NCBI RefSeq assembly: GCF_035083965.1
Contig: NC_089732.1
Coordinates: 14,118,424 to 14,182,423 of the forward strand
Reading direction: 5' to 3'
Source of the DNA: Branchiostoma lanceolatum
Taxonomy: Eukaryota; Chordata; Leptocardii; Amphioxiformes; Branchiostomatidae
DNA: 64,000 nucleotides
Below the pieces are notes generated by a model. It was not told the DNA's origin, did not search any database, and was given only the letters and a program-made list of their open reading frames with translations. Below, one piece after another: positions 23,853 through 35,600 of this stretch. The position numbers were made by a program, and so were the translations under genes. Positions within the stretch are counted from its first letter, which is position 1, and the number at the start of each line of letters is the position of its first letter.

Positions 23853-25035
23853 CTGACACACTTCCAGTTATAGCAAGAAGCTGAAAATTCTTCTGTATGA
23901 TATTGATACATATCTCTATAAGGCACTTAATTATTTTCATTTCTGACGTCTAAACAGTTTCTATTTTACAGGTGCTTAAGTAGAGTAAGGTGTGATAATG
24001 AAGCAAGTTGAATTCAGAGCAGATATGAGGGTCTTAAAGACTTTTTTCACTAAAAATTTCAAAGGTTTCTAGGCTAATTTTTCCTTACCACCTTAAGTTT
24101 GTGAGTCTTTAAAGAATTGTTTCCATCCAATTCAGTAATGCACCATTTATTTGTTACCAACTGCACTCAAATATCAGTACTCATTAAGTATCAATTAACA
24201 CCTATGTAATTGCTATATAATTACAGTCTATCACGGTTGGCAACCCTGTCCATTATCACCTTTGCTGGTGCCCATTGTTTACCTAATTTTTGTGCTAAAC
24301 GCTTCCATTCACCAATTCTTTATAATTTTCTATGATGAATACAGTCTATATTATTCAAAACCAAGGTCTAAACCCACTGTATTGCTTGTACAAAGGCCTA
24401 AATCCCCAAAGTGTCATGTCTAATAGCAAGTAGACTTCATTAATTGTCAATGGTGCATATTTCAGTGAAGCCATGTATGTCTCATACACTGCATGTTGTT
24501 TGGCGGGATAACTTTTGGCAGGATAACTTTTAGACGAGAAAATATATCCCACTCCAGTCACTGACGAAACATAGTGGATTGTATTAGATAGATTGGTTAG
24601 CCTAATAGAATGTTATCTATGTACCAGTGAATGCCATACTTTGTACTTTGTACCTTGTACAATTATTGTTGTGCAATAAAGTTATTATTATATGTATAAC
24701 TTCTGTCTACAAAATTTATCCAGTTGCTTGAGTAACTTTTGCATTGCCTAACTTTTTACTTGGATGTCTAACATTCATCAAGCTATTCTACTTTATTTTC
24801 TTAAAGTTAAAAAAACAGGACATGTGATGCCAAAGATAATCTCCAAGCAGATCCAGTTAATTTTTGGGAGGTGTATTGTTTAAAAAGTGCAATACTGATA
24901 AAGGCCTACTAAAGGCTGCAAAATGATGCATCAAATACTAAGAATAAACTGGATCCTTTCATCTGCTTGGAGATTAGCTTGGGCATCGCATGCGCTGTTT
25001 TCAACTTACATCTAACAAATTAAGTTACTACTTAC

Positions 25036-25131
25036 ATTACTATCATTGCGCTTGTATACTTGGGGTCGCCGAGGGATGAAGGCGAATTCTTTCTCGTGCA
25101 ACTTGGAAGATCTATCCCGGTGTGGTGCCAT
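25036..25131 (-). CDS. SPATA1: Candidate alternative first coding exon of the SPATA1 gene
   Basis: An ATG at 25129-25131 in good context (aaacATGg) opens 32 codons (MAPHRDRSSKLHEKEFAFIP...) ending exactly at a consensus donor GTAAGTAG, phase 0. The SPATA1 exon at 18673-18779 starts in phase 0 with acceptor ctttgtag, so splicing to it keeps the frame and would replace the 16-residue start exon at 19129-19176. It cannot include that exon through its apparent upstream acceptor without meeting a stop. Vertebrate SPATA1 begins shortly before the LVDLHV motif, which fits the 19176 start better. This exon may therefore be a second promoter's product, or belong to another transcript. Confidence 0.5.
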
Positions 25132-25479
25132 GTTTCCCTTACGCTATCCCGGCTACGCAACCAACTAAAATGAGTCTCTTCGCTGGCGCGGTTTTATTTG
25201 TAAGTCCGAATAACAGATCCAGTGTTTCTAGAACACAAGAGGCCACTGTTGCAACAGTTATTTTAGGTGAGATGCTTTCCTTGTCGCCAAACCACTTACA
25301 ATTAGTTACTTTCACTGTGCTATGTACTTTGTTATTTTATGGCTCGCAGCTCTAATGAACGCTGTTCCCTCTCCTTTGAAACGATGAAAGTGAAAAATTT
25401 CTTAGACTCGAACTTGTTTCTTTTCTGACGCAAGTGTGAAAACTTACAAAAGAATAAGTTTTCGTCAGTTACATGTCTA
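25132..25479. other. Upstream flank between SPATA1 first exon and LINE
   Basis: It contains the region directly 5' of the 25131 ATG, so a promoter for that transcript would be here. A plus-strand run 'atgagtctcttcgctggcgc' ending at a GTAAG-like donor (about 25169-25205) might be a divergent exon, but nothing downstream supports it. Otherwise no gene is seen. Confidence 0.35.
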
Positions 25480-28400
25480 GGTGGCGCTCCTGTAGGGCAG
25501 CCGCGGTTTTGTACCTCTCCCCTGCAGGGGCGCTTTTGGTGTCTTCAACCATTGTTTTATTGGGATTGTGCAATATATTTGTTATTATGTGTTACGTGAA
25601 CGTGCAAGGACTGTCTAGAAACGAAACCTGCCGTGTTCCGTTGGATTATTGACGTGTAACTGAGGATCTCCGACGCGGCCTGTGCCAAGCTGGGATAATG
25701 GCGGCCTCTGGCGTCCTCCGATACTCCCTGGATTTCCTGAGAAGCTTGCGACGTTCTATGCCCCCGTTGAATCCATGGACAAGCAAGACTACCAAGGACA
25801 GACTCCAACTCAATGGATTGCTACGGAGAAGCAGACCTCGAGGGAGAAAAGCTGGAAGAGGTAGGGCTTACAAGATCCCTACCATAGTCGGCCATCGCCC
25901 TCCCCCTCGCAGGCCGGCGTCCCCAGTACAAGTAGCTCCTTTGATATGCAAATCTACGGGCGCTGTTCAAGACCTGATCAAGCCACAGCTGCATAGTTGG
26001 GAAATGCCTCGGATACTTCACCGCATTCAGCGGAGTCCCGCTATCCCAGCAAAGAAAACGGCCTACGTCCCACGTATGCTCCTGTGTAACCCTAGGTCTC
26101 TCATCAACAAGATAGACGAGCTACAAGCAACTCTGTCTCACAACCAGATCGACATAGGAGTCATCTCCGAAACCTGGTTATCAAGCACCCACCCTGCATC
26201 TGCTATCGCGGTGAGTGGTTTCAACGTGTATTCCAAGCACAGGGTCGATAGACGAGGCGGCGGCGTTGCAGTGTACGTGAAAGAACACATTCCATCACGA
26301 CAACTGACTGAATACACCGTGCCAATGGAACTCGAGTGTGTATGGGTGTGGTCTCGACCACATCGCCTACCAAGACCGCTGTCAGCTGTTGTCGTCTGCG
26401 GCATTTACTCTCCACCCAACTCACCCCACAGAGACCTACTACTCAACCACCTGTTGACAACATCCGACGACATCCGCACCAAACACCCTGACTGCGGTAT
26501 TGCACTGCTAGGTGACTTTAACAGAGCTAACACGGCTGAACTCTGTAGAGGAGGTCATCTGTCTCAAGTTGTCAAGAGCAACACTAGAGGAAACGCAATG
26601 CTAGACTTGATATTGACAAACATGAAGACCATGTACGAGCAGCCCTCCATCTTGCCACCGCTGGGTCTCAGTGACCACTCCTGCGTCCTCTGGACCCCGA
26701 GTCACAAACCCAAGGCCAAGCCCACAAAGAAGCAAGTACGGCCGCTTCGTGAAAGAGATATGTTGGAGTTTGGCAGATGGATAACATCACACCAGTGGTC
26801 CGAAGTGTACAGTGCGGTTGGTGCGACAGCTAAGGCAGACGCCTTTCACACCACACTGGGAAGTGCCATGGACACATTCTTCCCGATTAAGACCATTAAG
26901 ACACACAGCACGGACAAACCTTGGGTCACATCCCACATTAAACACTTAATCGGCTTAAGACAAAAGGCGTTCCATAGGAGAACCCCACTCGTGTGGAAGC
27001 TCTACCGGAACCGTGTCCAGAAAGAACTCGCACTTGCAAAGAAGTCCTACTACAAGGACCATGTATCGACCCTCAAAACCGCCAACCCTAGACGATGGCA
27101 CCAGGAAATCATGACCATGGTCAATAACACCAAGCATGACGGTGTAATTGTGATCCCTGGATTCGAGACCGCTGACAACTTGACTGTTGCTAACACCATC
27201 AATGCAAAGTTTGCTGCAGTATCCCAGGCCCTCCCTGCACTTGACACCTGCCAGTTACCGTCTTTCCTCCCGGCATTACAGCAGCTACCGACACTCCATG
27301 TCTGGGATGTGTACCAGAGACTGCTGGCGGTGAAGGCGAATAAGGCACCTGGCCCGGACGTCATCCCCCCTAAGGTTATACATGAATTTGCATGTGAACT
27401 CAGTTCTCCGTTTTGTCACGTCTTGAACTACTCATATGCAGAAGGCACAGTTCCCAGCCAATGGAAACAGGCAGTGGTTGTTCCAGTCCCCAAGTCCCAG
27501 CCAGCCAACCTCGACCAGTTGAGACCCATCTCCCTGACATCACAGTTTGCGAAGGTCGCCGAGTATTTTGTCACCAAATGGATCCACGACAACATCACTT
27601 TCGATGAGAGACAGTTTGGCAGCCTGAAAGGACGATCGACTGTCCACGCCCTTGTGAATTTGGTCGACAAGCTGTTCAAGGGAGCTGAAAACCCGTCGAC
27701 TATTAGCACAGTTGTAGCCACGGACTTCTCTAAGGCTTTCGACAGGGTTCATCATAACACTGTTATCAATAAGCTGCTGACCAAGGGATTAAGACCGGAG
27801 TTGGTTCCGTGGGTTTGCAGTTTTATCTCCGGTAGGAGACAACGTGTGCGGTACCGTCAGTCCCTCTCCGACTGGGAAACTTTGTCGTGCGGAGTTGCGC
27901 AGGGGACTCTCCTTGGTCCTATTCTCTTCTTAGCTCTCATCGACGACGCTGCAGACGATGTCATCTGTCCTGTATGGAAGTATGTCGACGACATGAACTT
28001 ACTTGAGACGAGAACACTTCGCCAGTCTCCCATCCTACAGGATGCGCTCGACGACCTCTGCCTTTGGACACAAAGAAACTACATGCTCTTAAACGGTGGC
28101 AAATGTTTAACCATGCACGTGACCTTCGCCAGGAACCCACCTCTCCCACCCCCTCTCCGAATCAACGATTCAGAACTGGCTGTTGTCCCAAGCCTCAAAG
28201 TGCTTGGTCTCCACATACAGAGTGACCTCCACTGGGATAAACAGGTTAACGGCATGGCAGCAAAAGCGGGCAGAAAACTCTTCCTTCTTAAGCGGCTCAA
28301 GAAGTTTAACCTGCCCCAAGGTGATCTGGTAGCAATCTATATTGGCTACGTCAGGCCAATATTAGAGTACGCCGTCCCCGTCTGGAACTCCGGCCTGACC

Positions 28401-28934
28401 AAACACCAGTCTGACCAACTAGAACGGTTGCAGAAAAGGGCGTGTCGCACCATCATGGGCAGCAGTTACAACGGATATTCACATGCGCTGGAACACCTCG
28501 GCCTGTCAACACTTGCTACCAGACGTGAACAACTGTGCCTGAAGTTCGCCAGATCCCTGTTGGACTCCGAATTCAGGGACTGGCTGCCACCACCCAGGAC
28601 TCAGATCACTGGCAGAGTGACTCGAAACAGCCATAAACTGAACTGCCCAAAAGCCAGAACGAACCGGTACTTGAACTCTAGCATACCGTACCTGACCCGG
28701 CTTATCAACCAATATGATCAATAATTGTCGTCTGTAAATATATAATCAAAATGTCGAGTTTATCCTTTGTCTGTCCTACGAAATGACGGTTGAAGTCATA
28801 CTTGATGTTTACGTACGTATATGGCACCGGCTGTATTATATACGATTTTAATCATTGTGCATTGGTTTTAATTCAGTGCTATGCACTGCGACTGCCAATA
28901 AAATCATCTTGTATCTTGTATCTTGTATCTTGTA
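25480..28934 (+). mobile_element. CR1-like non-LTR retrotransposon, apparently intact ORF
   Basis: A single long plus-strand ORF encodes endonuclease and reverse transcriptase, preceded by about 200 bp of possible 5' UTR and followed by about 210 bp of 3' UTR. The element ends in a short direct repeat, about four copies of (ATCTTGT) at 28905-28934. A 3' microsatellite instead of poly(A) is typical of the CR1/L2 group. No ORF1 is visible, so the copy is 5'-truncated or the family lacks it; the exact 5' end is uncertain and no target duplication was found. Confidence 0.85.
25698..28724 (+). CDS. LINE ORF2: APE endonuclease and reverse transcriptase (1008 aa)
   Basis: The protein nicks genomic DNA and copies its own RNA at the nick. 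Endonuclease motifs in order: LLCNPRSLINKIDEL, ISETWL, RRGGGVAVYV, CGIYSPPN, GDFNRANT, LDLILTN and LSDHSC, with the expected Asn, Glu, Asp and His residues of the APE fold (roughly residues 125-330). Reverse transcriptase motifs follow: KANKAPGPDVIPP, RPISLTSQFAKV, FGSLKGRSTVHAL, ATDFSKAFDRVHH, CGVAQGTLLGPILF and KYVDDMN, which includes the catalytic YxDD. The C-terminal LINE region (QLERLQKRACRTIMG) is also present. There is no stop or frameshift in 1008 codons, so this copy could be recent or active. The ATG at 25698 is the first in frame; the true start could be slightly further in. Confidence 0.9.
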   Translation: MAASGVLRYSLDFLRSLRRSMPPLNPWTSKTTKDRLQLNGLLRRSRPRGRKAGRGRAYKIPTIVGHRPPPRRPASPVQVAPLICKSTGAVQDLIKPQLHSWEMPRILHRIQRSPAIPAKKTAYVPRMLLCNPRSLINKIDELQATLSHNQIDIGVISETWLSSTHPASAIAVSGFNVYSKHRVDRRGGGVAVYVKEHIPSRQLTEYTVPMELECVWVWSRPHRLPRPLSAVVVCGIYSPPNSPHRDLLLNHLLTTSDDIRTKHPDCGIALLGDFNRANTAELCRGGHLSQVVKSNTRGNAMLDLILTNMKTMYEQPSILPPLGLSDHSCVLWTPSHKPKAKPTKKQVRPLRERDMLEFGRWITSHQWSEVYSAVGATAKADAFHTTLGSAMDTFFPIKTIKTHSTDKPWVTSHIKHLIGLRQKAFHRRTPLVWKLYRNRVQKELALAKKSYYKDHVSTLKTANPRRWHQEIMTMVNNTKHDGVIVIPGFETADNLTVANTINAKFAAVSQALPALDTCQLPSFLPALQQLPTLHVWDVYQRLLAVKANKAPGPDVIPPKVIHEFACELSSPFCHVLNYSYAEGTVPSQWKQAVVVPVPKSQPANLDQLRPISLTSQFAKVAEYFVTKWIHDNITFDERQFGSLKGRSTVHALVNLVDKLFKGAENPSTISTVVATDFSKAFDRVHHNTVINKLLTKGLRPELVPWVCSFISGRRQRVRYRQSLSDWETLSCGVAQGTLLGPILFLALIDDAADDVICPVWKYVDDMNLLETRTLRQSPILQDALDDLCLWTQRNYMLLNGGKCLTMHVTFARNPPLPPPLRINDSELAVVPSLKVLGLHIQSDLHWDKQVNGMAAKAGRKLFLLKRLKKFNLPQGDLVAIYIGYVRPILEYAVPVWNSGLTKHQSDQLERLQKRACRTIMGSSYNGYSHALEHLGLSTLATRREQLCLKFARSLLDSEFRDWLPPPRTQITGRVTRNSHKLNCPKARTNRYLNSSIPYLTRLINQYDQ

Positions 28935-29271
28935 ATAAAAATAGCACTAAAAATCTGTTACTTTTGAGTGAGTGGAAGTGTAGGCATCTTAGCCTTGTCT
29001 TCATTGGTCAGTTCTCATGAAGGTTAATTGCTTTAATTCATCTAAGAAACAAGCAATCTCATTGGTCTAGCCTGCCCACCATGCATGATGTCTATCAAGT
29101 AACATGGGCATCACAACTGCATTTCGACTAGTTGCTTGTCCCTATGGTTAAAGACTTTTGAAAATCTGAAAAAATTCACTTTTGTCTGGTAATACGAATC
29201 CTAAAAATAAACTTAGAACCCAGATCTGACCTGAATTCATCCACTTTGCTTATGATAAAGCATTACCAACG

Positions 29272-29410
29272 TTGTATGGTGACGTAAAGCCGGCGGCCCC
29301 GTGTATGAGGGAGCTTCAGACATTAGCCTCAAGCGTCAAACCTCTGCACGTAAAAGAACCCAACAAACTTATCGAGAAGAGTAGGGGTGACCCGGTGTGC
29401 TTGGCAAAAA
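29272..29410 (+). repeat. SINE-like fragment
   Basis: It contains 'gacgtaaagccggcggcccc', 'gcacgtaaaagaacccaac' and 'ttatcgagaagagtaggggt', matching the body of the SINE family at 15063 and 21088 but without head or tail. Confidence 0.45.
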
Positions 29411-29675
29411 TGCGAGCCGTAGCGAAGCTGCATTGTACTACCACTAGCTACTTGACAAAGCATCATGCTTCACCTCAAATGAGGATGCCTTGAAACGAAA
29501 AAACACACGCTGTACCATGATTTCTTCAGTTTCAGGTACATGTACATGACATTGTATAGAAGCCACAAACCAAACAACCAAAATTCAACAACATTACCTC
29601 CTCCAGAGGTTATACAAATCTCTAACACACTGGTTCACTGGTGCACTAGTATGCCGAAGGGTGGTTATAATAATA

Positions 29676-30130
29676 ATCTAATAATCTTTATTGCATGTTC
29701 GTTCCCTGGGGATAAATGCACATGGGGCCACAGGGGCCATACATAGGGTAATTGAGAGAATATAAAAATGACGTTAACGTCTAAATATACTACTAAGCAC
29801 TATTCTAAATGTCCTACTGTATATCTAGGTTCTAGTGGCTTCTTCTCTCTTTTTAAAACATATGGCTACATAATTACATACTTCGTTCATCACATTAACA
29901 TCTTTGCATGACATCAAGTGTCTAAAAGTATTTTGCTTTGATATTGTTTTACATCTCTTGTCAAGCTGAATTAATTTGAACAGTGACTGACGTTCTTCTT
30001 CATACAATACACAGTCTAGTAAGAAATGCATTTCATCTTCAATACAAGAGTTATTACAAAATTTACATATTTCTGTGGCTGAACAATGCAAATAAAAATA
30101 CAGGTGTGTCTTAACAACAGAAGTACACAA
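29676..30130 (-). pseudogene. 5'-truncated LINE: C-terminal RT zinc-knuckle fragment
   Basis: The minus-strand ORF 29825-30130 (101 codons) carries CKFCNNSCIEDEMHFLLDC followed by LYEEER, the Cys-rich tail found at the end of several non-LTR reverse transcriptases. Behind it come a 3' UTR ending 'tatttatccccagggaacga' type sequence and an AT-rich microsatellite at about 29670. The RT core is missing, so it is a dead 3' fragment. Related short tails lie at 2396, 46226 and 62329. Confidence 0.6.
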
Positions 30131-32470
30131 TTATCTCTCAACAAAGACTGATGTACATGTATAGGAAGGCAGTGAAAAGAAAACCTTTTTGCTTGTGCAT
30201 GTATTTCGTTGCTTGTATCCCATATTGTTGCTGCTGGTATGGAATTTGTTAATGAAAGAGTCTATCCCTGTACAAATTACAGTAAATTGTGAAATATCTG
30301 CAGTGGTTTTATATTTGCTGCAACAATGACAAAGCCTTTGATAATCAATGTCTTTCACGGCATGTTTCACAGATTCATAACTACAATTTTTCTTTTTTTT
30401 TTGCGTGAGGAGAACCATAGGAGCCAGACAACACAAGCCAATCAATAGACAGGACACATCCTAGCCTCCAGGCACAAGGGTTATAACCCAGCAACCGAGT
30501 AAACAGTGCTTTCATAGGTTGAACAACCTGAAAATCACTATGATTCTTATAGGTAGGAAGAAAATCCCCATACATGTATCTTACTGCATAAATCTAACAC
30601 TTGGAGCCTTCAAGTGATATTCAAAGTAATTTCTTCTTCTTGTAACTTGGTAACTTTTGTATGTAGCTTTTGCCTTTTTAAAACATCTTGAATTTTTTCA
30701 ACGAACGAACTAAGCAATCTTAATTGACATGCACTAAATACAATAGTATCGAACATTGTTTCTCTAAGCCTTTAAATACAGTCTTATATTTTAAGATTTA
30801 GTCATCAAACCTCACCCAAAATCAACACAGCGCAAGACGTCAATTAGTGAACAAATTTAAGGCCAGCTTTCTGTCTGCTTTTCCAAGATAAATGGACAAT
30901 TACACGATCTAGTCTGACTAAACTAGCGTAAATTGTTGAGGATCATTTGTTCTTGTTCGACTTGGTATCTCTCGCCATGTAGGCAAATATAATAACGGAC
31001 TCTGACATGCCATGGATCGCCCTTTTATATACCACCACCTAAGCCTTAAGTAATCAAACGGACTGGTAATTACAACTTAAAATGTACCGAGGCCTTTTGT
31101 TCAATTGTCACATTTGCTTATTGATTGAAAAATTTTTCTGATCCAGAAGAAAAAACACATTTTTTAAATTTCCTTTGAAAAAATATATGTTCGTACAAAT
31201 CAGATAAAAACTGTTAATTTCACACTGCTATATTCTTATGAATGAACTTGAAATCTTGTTTGTATGTGTGTGTTCCCCTAAAAATTACTGGCCACAAAGA
31301 TATAGAAAATGCAATGTGTAATGAACATCACATCAAGACATTGGACCCTGTATATAGTGTATGAATCAATTTCAAAGTCCATTGTTTAACTGTGACAAAT
31401 ATGGGTGTGCCAAACAAACCCTTAGTTTCTTTATCATCTAAACTGCGTGCTTGACTTCTACCGACCAATGTATCGCAAGGTCACAGCCAGCGGAATAAAG
31501 ATCAAATCTAACCAATGACAGTCGTCCGTCGGTATACTTTACAACACAAGACTGGAATTTGATCGATAAATCTATCAATTTGTGGATGTTTTTCATGCGA
31601 CGAAGGTGACACAATGGTTGTTCTATTCGCTAATAGCGTACAAGAGTATTTATTACAACGTTTGCACTACGTGGTCAAATAAGAGAAAGGCAAGTTGTGC
31701 TTATTGTTATTTCACAGTGCACGGTCACCCTGACTGAAAAACCAAACACATGTGTGTTAGCCCTGGGACTGTAGTCAGTGGGGCAAATCTTGTTAAACAG
31801 GGAAAAATGCCAGCACATAGAACAAAACTGGTTTCCTTGGATTGAGCCTGTATTTGTACATTGCACATCTTTTCAAACTCAATGTACTGTAAATCAACAC
31901 ATTTCTGTGGTAGTTTTATGTTTGTTATTTTTGTGGTGACTTCTTGCAGTGAACTCATCACACTGTCAACATGCTAAGTTCTGTCTTGCAATACTTCAGT
32001 TTTTTCCAACGTTAATCTAAAACACCATGGTTGCCACCTTTCTCTTTCTCCTGTTTAATGAATTCTCCGCAAAGCTAAATCATTTTACGATAATGGTAAA
32101 GCTAAATTCGCCCCTGTACCCTAAATATGCCAGTTATCTTTTCCTTTAATTTTCGCACTGTTAAGCAGAGATGAGTTAATTTTTTGGTCAGATTTGAAAT
32201 GAAACTTACGGATCCATACATTACCTTCATTGCTAAGATGAAAGAAAGGAAATTAAGATCTTTCTGCTTTTACTTAATACTTACGTCAATCATATACAGC
32301 TAAGCTTTTTGTTCAGTTTTGGCAGTGAGCTCTTAAAACATACTTTCAAATTTCCACTTCAAGTTCCGACAAGGCTACAAATCCCTAACTTTATCCTTTA
32401 GCACAATGAAGTAGCCGTTTGGCACCCAATTCTCTATTGGTTACAGAGTTAGGCAGCAGGGAGATGGTAA
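30131..32470. other. Gene-poor stretch
   Basis: Only short ORFs without recognisable domains. Part of 31886-32110 resembles the 22595 repeat family ('gtactgtaaat', 'tggtagttttatgtttg', 'accatggttgccacc'). A small match to the same family is at 30280-30330 ('ctgcagtggttttatatttgctgc'). No exon is supported. Confidence 0.5.
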
Positions 32471-32697
32471 GGCCACACCAATTCAATTTCTTGGTTAACG
32501 AATTCTTTTTTTAAATCTTAACCAAAAAAAATCATGAAACAGAAGGCTGAGGGGAAAACTTGCACCTGACCCTGTTCGCTCCCTGATTCTATGTGCACCA
32601 AAGTACAAACTTTCCTCTGAGATTCTGTTTTCCTGTTGATTTTCCAATCTAGCATTTTTTTAAAATTTTGTTAACCAAGAGATTAAAATGGTGTGGC
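32471..32697 (+). mobile_element. Harbinger-like MITE, copy 5
   Basis: TAA precedes GGCCACACCAATTCAATTTC; the other end is 'agattaaaatggtgtggcc' followed by TAT. Internal markers 'cagaaggctgaggggaaaac' and 'ctgaccctgttcgctccctg' show a few substitutions against the other copies. Confidence 0.8.
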
Positions 32698-35600
32698 CTA
32701 TATTATAAGGAAAGAACTGAGCTAAAACATCACAGCTTAGTCCTGACAAGTTTCAAGCTTGTGGTACATAGGACAAAGCCCCAGCACACTAACATATACT
32801 ATCTCCGTAATTCCTATCTTATCTATATTGGCTTACCTATTAGTCACCAGGACAACATGCAACCAGCCAGGTAAGTATGTGGATGGTTTGTCGGGCAAAG
32901 TATGTAAGCCCGACTTTGTAGCTTTAGAAATACACTAATGATAATCTTGAAGCAGTTGTTGGCTCCAGTTTAGTGTTTTATACATGTTTTATGCAGCTTT
33001 TTTCCCTAGGGAGAAAAGAAGATATTTAGACAAAAATGCGGACCATTAGAAACAGTTTTTCAAAGCATTAAAGAAACACACTTAAAACATTACGTTTCCT
33101 TGAATAGTAAGAAGAAGTCAAAACATGCGAGTGATGTTATTTACACTCAGCTTCTAACAAACGGTTTTGCCAAATATGCAATTTGCACACACACACAGTT
33201 CCAAATCCAATGTTCTAGAATGGACAGAATTTTTCTACAGTTTTCCCATACATTGCATTCTGTTTCTTGAAAAGTCTAACCAATATTTTCATAGCCATTT
33301 TACTACCCTTATAGAAAATCATTCTTAGAAATTTAGATGATAAAACTTTAAGCGATATCGGTGTGACCCTTCCCATATAATTTTCTACTTCTTCTATCAT
33401 TATGTCCCATCCAAGAATACAGTCACTTAACTGTTAATTAAAACATTACACTTGTTGCTCTTCCTATGTTTTAAATGTTATATTCACAATTAGATTAACA
33501 ATAGACATCTCTTACACCCCATATTGAAGTTTTTTTGTCATAGATTAATTTTAATTGTTAGTTTTTGTCGAAAACTATAACTGTGGTCTGGTGGCGTCCA
33601 GTTTTTTGCTCTCGTTTTAAAATGTTGAGTTTCAAAATTTAGGATAGACTTTGTTTCTTGCTATAAGTGAAAACATGCATCACGTGCAAAGCTATTGCCA
33701 CTAAATAATCAGTAAAACGACTAGTACCATGCCAAGCAGTCCAGTTTGAGCCAAATATTTGGGCTTAGTTGTGGTAAACTTGTGGCTTACTGTACATAAA
33801 CACCAGTGTTTTATCGTCATACACTGAGTAGAAAAAAAACGTTCTTCAAATCTCTCTCTTTAACAAACTAGCTAGTACAAAACTTGTAGTACAATCTTAA
33901 AGAAAGACCTAGAATCTGTTCAAAACGTTACGAAACTACAGTCAGAGCTACGTTGCGAAAGCTTTCCCATTTAACCGGAAGTCAGAAAATGTTTCGAGAA
34001 AATACAGTAAGATTACCAAACAGAAATACAGCAAGCAGCAACAAATTCTTTAACTCCTTAGTATTAAAACCACCTGTTGCAAACTATCCAACAAACAAAA
34101 GCGGCATCGTCTGTGAATTAAACCCCGGGTTTGTGAAACTGATCACCCCCTGTCCTGGACTACCCACACGGGTTCTTCGCCATATTGTCTAGTGTATACA
34201 GTTCGGTGGCGCAGATTTTTATATATCGACCCTCTCGAAGTCAAGTACCGTACAAAATCCCATCGCTACTTCACTACACACCTGCTCGGAAGGCGGTCGC
34301 GAGGGCAACCGAGGGTCCGGGTAGCTCATCTCGGTGTCCCAGTCGCCGTTAAGTTGGTTTGCGAGCCGCCGGCATGATCCAATGGCATCGGTGTTTCCTT
34401 GATCGAGTTTAGTGTCGGGCCGAAGGTTTTGTCCCCCCTGATGGGGTCAGTTTTCCCCGTTGTCAGGGGCGACGGGTCACGTGACATGTGTGACAGGTCC
34501 TACTGAGAGATGGGCGTGTGCGTAAGCTCCAAGCAGACGTGTGCGGGTTTGGTTTGGCCTTTCGCACTTGGTTTTACGTGTTACAACTTTACGACAGCAA
34601 AACCTATGTTGTTTTGAAAGTGTTTTGAGTGATATATATGTTGATTGGATGATTGGTAAAACTGATACTTCGTAAAAAGACTTGCAAAAATATAGCGGGA
34701 AGACAAACAAAAAGAAGCAACCATGCGTCTGCTTGGAGTCTAAGTTCTGTGATGTTTGCCCGTTTATTGTCCCCGTAAAACAAATTTACACGGAATAAGT
34801 CAATTGCCAATTTTTTCGTTGTCCTTAGATACGAGATACGGCGTTGGTGACTAAGAAAAATGGCGTTTTTTTTACTTCTTTGTGTCATGTGTGTACGATT
34901 TCTAATTTTGTGTTTTACTGTTTCACAGGTGTTTGTGTGATCTTTTGTTTTTGCGACGCAAACAAAGATTGAAGTCAACGTTTAAGGCAACAAGAATTTG
35001 CAACAGGAGAAAGCTATACGATAATACGATCCACGGGAAATATTGTATGTAAGATTGTGTCAACATTCTGACTTCTCACTTGGGTAGTAGTGCGTTGGAT
35101 GTTCAGTATATGCAATATAGTCAAGTCATTGGGCGTCTTGCTGGAGCCTCATTTAATGAACGTCATAGAATAGAACTTACTGTTAAAAACTGGCGGTTTA
35201 TCGGTTATATGAAGAAACAAGAAGAAAACAAACAAGAAAACAAACATGCATGACATACACCTTTTTATATCATTTTCAAAGAAATGAAAACTATACGAAA
35301 GAAATGGCAAGAATTTTACGCATTCTCAAATCTTTGTCAAAAGATCTATGATAGCTGTAATGGAATGATCAAACGTGACCTTCAACTTGTAATGGAAACG
35401 TTGTAACCTTGGAGACAAAATATGTTCGGGAACATCCCCTGTGACTCTAGATAGCACGCACGTCCTTGCATCTTTAACACGATTAACCATGTATACACGT
35501 GTATGTCCGTGTGTGTTACATTACTACACAATACCTACTTGCTCTGAGCCTATGCAAAATTAATGATATCCGACGTCCCCGAGCGAAGTTGTTTTAGAAA

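Noticed and set aside
25165..25210. Divergent plus-strand first exon ending at a GTAAG donor
   Set aside because: Only a short frame and one donor-like site; no downstream exon could be linked before the LINE.
33953..34377. Plus-strand ORFs of 79 and 61 codons in a GC-richer patch
   Set aside because: No domain, no consistent splice phase to each other or to the downstream gene; more likely repeat or promoter-associated sequence.
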